This document shows, piece by piece, positions 53,692 to 57,354 of a stretch of 57,354 bases of DNA. Source of the stretch: Prasinococcaceae sp. CCMP 1430 (lineage: Eukaryota > Prasinodermophyta > Palmophyllophyceae > Prasinococcales > Prasinococcaceae); assembly GCA_013416795.1 (NCBI GenBank), contig RQSC01000015.1:489541-546894 (forward strand). The letters are read 5' to 3'. Below the pieces are notes generated by a model that did no database searches, was not told the DNA's origin, and was given only the letters and a program-made list of their open reading frames with translations. The translations under genes and the position numbers were made by a program. Every line of letters begins with the position of its first letter. The first letter of the stretch is position 1.

Positions 53692-56274
53692 ATGCCCGCG
53701 TTCCGCTGGCCAGCTTCGACGTGGACCTGCACGCTAGGCGCCCGGGGGGGCGGGAGTGCGCCGACACTGCGCGACGCGCTGCTGCGGCGGCAGGACGAGG
53801 TGCTGGGCGCGCGGCGGCGCGGCGGCGCGACCGCCGACGACGCCATCGAGCTGCTGGACGACGACGACGACGACGACGGAACCACGAGCGGGGACGAACT
53901 GCTCGACGACTTCGACCTCGGCGCCCGTGACCTCTTCGCGCCTGCGCGGAGGCGGGCCCCTGCGCCCCGGCGGCAGGAGGCGCGTGCGCGCACGCGGCGC
54001 GTGGTGCTCGATGACAGCGAAGCGAGCGAGGACGACGACCTCGCCGACTTTATTGCTAGCGATGGTGAGGAGCTCGAGGGGGAGGAGGTCGCGGCAGATG
54101 ACCTCGAGGACATGGAGGCCATCATCGCAAGCCAGCGCGAGCGCGAGGCCCTCGACCGCAGCGACGACGAGGGCGCGCGCGCGGAACGCGCGGAGCGGCG
54201 CGTGCGCGGCATGCCCGCGTGGGAGCGGAGGCTCAGCGAAGATGAGCGTGACTGGGTGACGGATTTCAAGGCCATGATGACGTTCCTGCTCATTGAGCTC
54301 GCGGGCGGCCGGGACAGTGTCCAAGAGATCAACGCGGACGGCGCGCAGCGAGCGCACTTTGCGGAGGCCTGTCGGCGGTGCGAGGACCGCTTGCAGGTGC
54401 GCGCGGCCAGCTCGTTGGCGAGCGGTGGCTGGCAGCCGCGCTTTTCCGATGCGCTGCACGCTTGCCCCGCGATCGGCGTGTGCGACCTCGAGGATTTCGA
54501 GGAATGCGGGTGCGAAGCGTGTGGCCGCTCAAATCACGTCGCCAGGGGGCGCATCACGCTGAGGCGGCGGGCGCCAGCGCCCGGGCTCGCGCCTTCGATG
54601 CGGCCCTACCGGTGTGTTGACGACCACGGTCGACTAGTGTACAAGCCTCGGGAAGTCGATGAGGATGAGGACGACGACGAGGATGACGACGAGGATCCCG
54701 GTCACGAGTACGACTTCGAGGCCGGTGAGGGCGGGCGCGCGCTGCTCAATGCGAGATTCGACATAGGGCGCTTCTGCAGGGCGCGAAGCGTGCTCTTTCA
54801 TGCCGCGCTACACTTCACACGGAACTGCCGTCGCGCGGCCGCACGGCGCCTGCTGCGGGAGGTCAGACTGGCCAAGGACACGAGGGCGCGTCAAGCTGGT
54901 GGGGAGGAGCCAGAGGTGAACGTCTCAGCCATCATCAATCGCATCATCGAGGAGACGAGCCTTGTGCAGGACTGTTGGCAGATGGCCAAGCGTATCATTT
55001 GGCTGGCAGACAGGTATCTGGAGGAGGGCTCTAGGAGGAGCTACAAGCCCGGCCAGGCCACGGGCATGGAGGCCGAAGAGTACGACCTGCTACAATTTCA
55101 AGGAAAGCTGGGTGAGAGCGATGACGACCTCGGGCTGGGATGCGACGAGGGGGGGGAACAGGAAAGCGAGGAGGAGGACGCCCCGCGGCGGCGGCCCTCC
55201 CGCACGCGCCGTTGACGAGGTGCGCAGCGAAACAGCGACGCAAGCGAAGATGACGACCTGGACGACTTCATTGTGGACGATGAGAACAACGAAGCGGAGT
55301 TGCTTGAGGATGACAGCGCCGACGAGGATGTACGCCACTCAAGCCTCTTGTCCTCGAGCAGCGACGACGACGAGGCTCGCTTGCTCGGTGGCCGGGTGGC
55401 CAATGTGGTATCAAAGCGGCGCAGGACTGACCGTGATGCAGGTGCTGGCGCAAGGGCGACGCGGACCGCTCGCACGGCATCGGCAGCAGCGGCAGGGCCT
55501 TCTCGGCGGCGCAATCTTGCAGAGGACGCAGATGCGTACGACGGGTCGCACGGCAGGCGCACACATGGCCTCGCTCGCACGGCGTCACTCGCGCACTCGC
55601 CGCGCGATCCCTCAAAGGTGACAGATGAGCGGTCCGCGGCAGTCGCCAGGCTTTCCAAGCTCGGTGCTGAGAGACGGTTGCGCCAGGCGCGCTTCAGGGA
55701 GAGTCTAGGAGGCGCCGACGACGCTGCCGGTGCCACAGGCGACGTAGTTGGCTCGGCTCGCCGCGAGCAGGAAGACGCGCTTGCCGAGCGACCGGAGGGC
55801 GACTGCCTGAACGATCTCGAGCGGCGCGCATTGCTCGTCCTTCGCATGCGCGCCGAGGCAACAGCGCGTGGTGAGGGCAAGAGCCCCGCAACCGCTCGTG
55901 AGGTCGCGCGCGACGCATCGATGCGCAGCTACAATGCGAAGCAGATCGCTGAGGGTCTCAAGTTCCTTGTGAAGAGTGGGCACATTGACCGCGGCGACGT
56001 GGAGGAGTCGTGCTGGCCCGAGGACCGCGCGGCTCGAAGCAGAGCGCACGCGCTTGGGGGGGGCGCCGAGGATGCCGTAGAGGTCATAAGCGACGGTGAC
56101 CGCGACGACCTTGCGGGCATCGACAACGAGCGCGGTCTCGAGGACGCGGGGCACGAGCTCGATGACGATGACGCCGGTGCCGGCGGGGAGCGCGCAAGCG
56201 GGGCGGGCAGGGCGGGGCGAGGGATGGCTCACAGCCGCCCACGCTTCAATGCAGTCGTGTACGATAGTGACTGA
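53692..56274 (+). CDS. Acidic nuclear protein, DUF4211-like, with an internal in-frame TGA
   Basis: Reading from ATG 53692, the first part ends at TGA 55213-55215. The same frame continues after it to 56274. Part 1: Asp/Glu tracts and SEDDDLADFIASDGEE, then a domain with CGCEACGRSNHVARGRITLR (a Cys-rich strand as in DUF4211). A helical stretch (LFHAALHFTRNCRRAAARRLL) and EETSLVQDCWQMAKRIIW follow. Part 2: SEDDDLDDFIVDDE, acidic runs, then a helical region with SYNAKQIAEGLKFLVKSGHI. In this DUF family an acidic DFIVDDE motif usually precedes the zinc domain, so the resemblance is to a chromatin-associated protein of unknown role. A 108-base intron (donor GTGAGA at 55112, weak acceptor before 55220) would remove the stop in frame and join the parts. 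Two genes, readthrough or a sequence error are alternatives. Confidence 0.5.
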
Positions 56275-56340
56275 TGTCCATTAAGATGTTTTGTACATGT
56301 ATCTACTGGGGGCGGATGTGTGTCGCGCATGCGCCAGCAC

Positions 56341-57354
56341 TCATTGCGTCATTTGCACTCGCTCGTCTCCCTCGCGCCGTCGCTGCACGAGCCTCCGTGC
56401 GGCCATTGCGACCGACGCCACAAGGAGCACGTGGGCGCCAAACGTCGGCGCGCGCACGCCCAGCCGCACTGGCGCGCGCGGCGCCCGCTCCTGCAGCGCG
56501 GCGGCCATCTGCGCGAGCGCGACGCGGCCTCTTGCGGCCCGCTGCGCGGTTGCGCCTGCCCCGTGGCGCACGCCGAGGCGCGCTCGACGGAGTGCGCGCT
56601 TTGAGGCGCGCGCGGCGCCCACGGTGCCCACGGTGCCCACCTCCTCCGCCGTTGTGCCCACGCCAAACAGCAGCGGCACGCAGCCGAGCACGCAGCCCGC
56701 CGAGATGCCCACGACCTGGCCGATCGTGTCCGCCGCTCGCGCAGCCGGCTGGGCCTCCTGCTGCAGCGAGAGCCCGGGATCGGGGAGCACGGCCTCGCTG
56801 ATGCGCTCCACCGTGCCGCTCGTGAGGCAGCCGACCACATCGGCCACTAGGTTGCCCGCCGCGGCGGCGGCCAGGCCATACAGGCCGAAGCGCGGCCCCA
56901 GCTGCGCCTCGATCGCCTCGCCTGCCAGCAGCATCACAAAATTGTCCGAAAAACCGAAGCCCACCATGGAGCCCGCGCCTAGCGCGGCGTGCATGACGAG
57001 CTGCGCCGCCGAAACCTCGGCGTTGGACGCGGCCTCCTGCGCTGCGCGGAAGGCCACCCACTCTTCGCGCGTGAGCACCCCATCGGCGTTGGCGTCGGCG
57101 GTCGTGAACTCCTCGTGGACGTGTGCGGGCGCGTCCCTCTTCTGCTCGCGGCCGTCCAGTGCGAGCCTCCGCCTCGCGAGCGCGCCGAGCACCACCTCGC
57201 GCTCGTCGTCGCCCAGCGCGGCGGCGAACGCATCGAGCGCTGCGGCGCGGCCGCCCACGCCGTCGCCGCCGCACCCTCGCGCGAGCGCGCGGCCGAGCAG
57301 CTCGGCGGCGTCCTCGCCCTGCCGCCTGCGCTCCGCCGCGCTCAGCGCGGCTTC
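56341..57354 (-). CDS. TMEM65: EF-hand / TMEM65 mitochondrial-type membrane protein (5' end off window)
   Basis: Open to the right edge, at least 337 residues. From the N-terminal side: Ala/Arg-rich helix, then one canonical EF-hand loop DANADGVLTREE with Ca ligands at positions 1, 3, 5 and 12. The TMEM65 domain follows: GAGSMVGFGFSDNFVMLLAG, FGLYGLAAAAAGNLVADVVG, LTSGTVERISEAVLP, and VVGISAGCVLGCVPLLFG. Animal TMEM65 is an inner mitochondrial membrane protein tied to sodium/calcium exchange. An attached EF-hand suggests calcium sensing in the same chain. The C-terminal 90 residues are basic with one weak hydrophobic stretch (HVLLVASVAMAARRL). It converges on the DUF4211-like gene, 66 bases away. 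Confidence 0.85.
   Translation of the reverse strand, partial: EAALSAAERRRQGEDAAELLGRALARGCGGDGVGGRAAALDAFAAALGDDEREVVLGALARRRLALDGREQKRDAPAHVHEEFTTADANADGVLTREEWVAFRAAQEAASNAEVSAAQLVMHAALGAGSMVGFGFSDNFVMLLAGEAIEAQLGPRFGLYGLAAAAAGNLVADVVGCLTSGTVERISEAVLPDPGLSLQQEAQPAARAADTIGQVVGISAGCVLGCVPLLFGVGTTAEEVGTVGTVGAARASKRALRRARLGVRHGAGATAQRAARGRVALAQMAAALQERAPRAPVRLGVRAPTFGAHVLLVASVAMAARRLVQRRREGDERVQMTQ

Noticed and set aside
55213-55215. TGA as selenocysteine codon
   Set aside because: No Cys-like redox context, surrounding residues are Arg-rich, and I could not see a SECIS-like structure. Intron removal or a true stop is simpler.

Overview
The window is nuclear DNA from a eukaryote with very high GC. 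Genes lie on both strands. Most carry short GC-rich introns with GT-AG ends, often starting GTGCG or GTGAG, but several very long genes look intronless. An axonemal dynein light chain points to a flagellated cell. A conserved protein that resembles a plastid family, and a triosephosphate isomerase with an organelle-type presequence, point to a photosynthetic one. The overall picture fits a GC-rich unicellular alga, and a haptophyte such as a pavlovophyte is my best guess. No rRNA, tRNA, CRISPR array or intact transposon was recognised. There are four assembly gaps: 13598-13778, 36754-36842, 41439 and 42734-42735.

Layout, 1-12 kb: two copies of a sterol-desaturase/fatty-acid-hydroxylase gene (75-1668 and 7490-9100) flank TPI (2382-3757, +), the AP-1 sigma subunit (4022-4941, -) and a GRF plus CCHC zinc-knuckle protein (5191-6636, -). 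Then come a bifunctional methylene-THF dehydrogenase/cyclohydrolase with dinucleotide-repeat introns (9987-11409, +) and a small membrane protein (11884-12285, +).

12-31 kb: an Ala/Glu-rich coiled-coil gene cut by a gap (12529-13597, -), a membrane-LRR protein (14567-17431, +), APC1 (to 24145, +) with a lysine-rich histone-H1-tail-like ORF antisense to its 5' end, a kelch membrane protein (24315-25873, -), a cytochrome b5/fatty acid 2-hydroxylase fusion (27235-28572, +) and a CWC21/SRRM2-type splicing factor with a long RS domain (28676-30309, -).

31-57 kb: a GAF-GAF cyclic-nucleotide phosphodiesterase (31961-35119, +), a putative plastid membrane protein (35299-36399, -), an EAPP-like protein (36843-37478, +), a VIT1/CCC1-type metal transporter (37647-38776, -), a second phosphodiesterase (39198-40748, -), an ABCG transporter fragment (40890-41430, +), DNAL1/LC1 (43247-44301, +), an HPAT-type glycosyltransferase (44538-46222, -), an ATRX-like SNF2 helicase (46372-53193, +), a DUF4211-like acidic protein with an internal TGA (53692-56274, +) and an EF-hand/TMEM65 membrane protein running off the right edge (56341-57354, -).

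The genes are mostly housekeeping (glycolysis, C1 metabolism, trafficking, cell cycle, splicing, chromatin) and do not form an operon-like pathway. Two phosphodiesterases within 9 kb are the nearest thing to a functional theme. The unusual content lies in gene-conversion traces, repeat-filled introns, domain fusions and a few broken or doubtful gene models. I did not find a convincing new multi-gene system.
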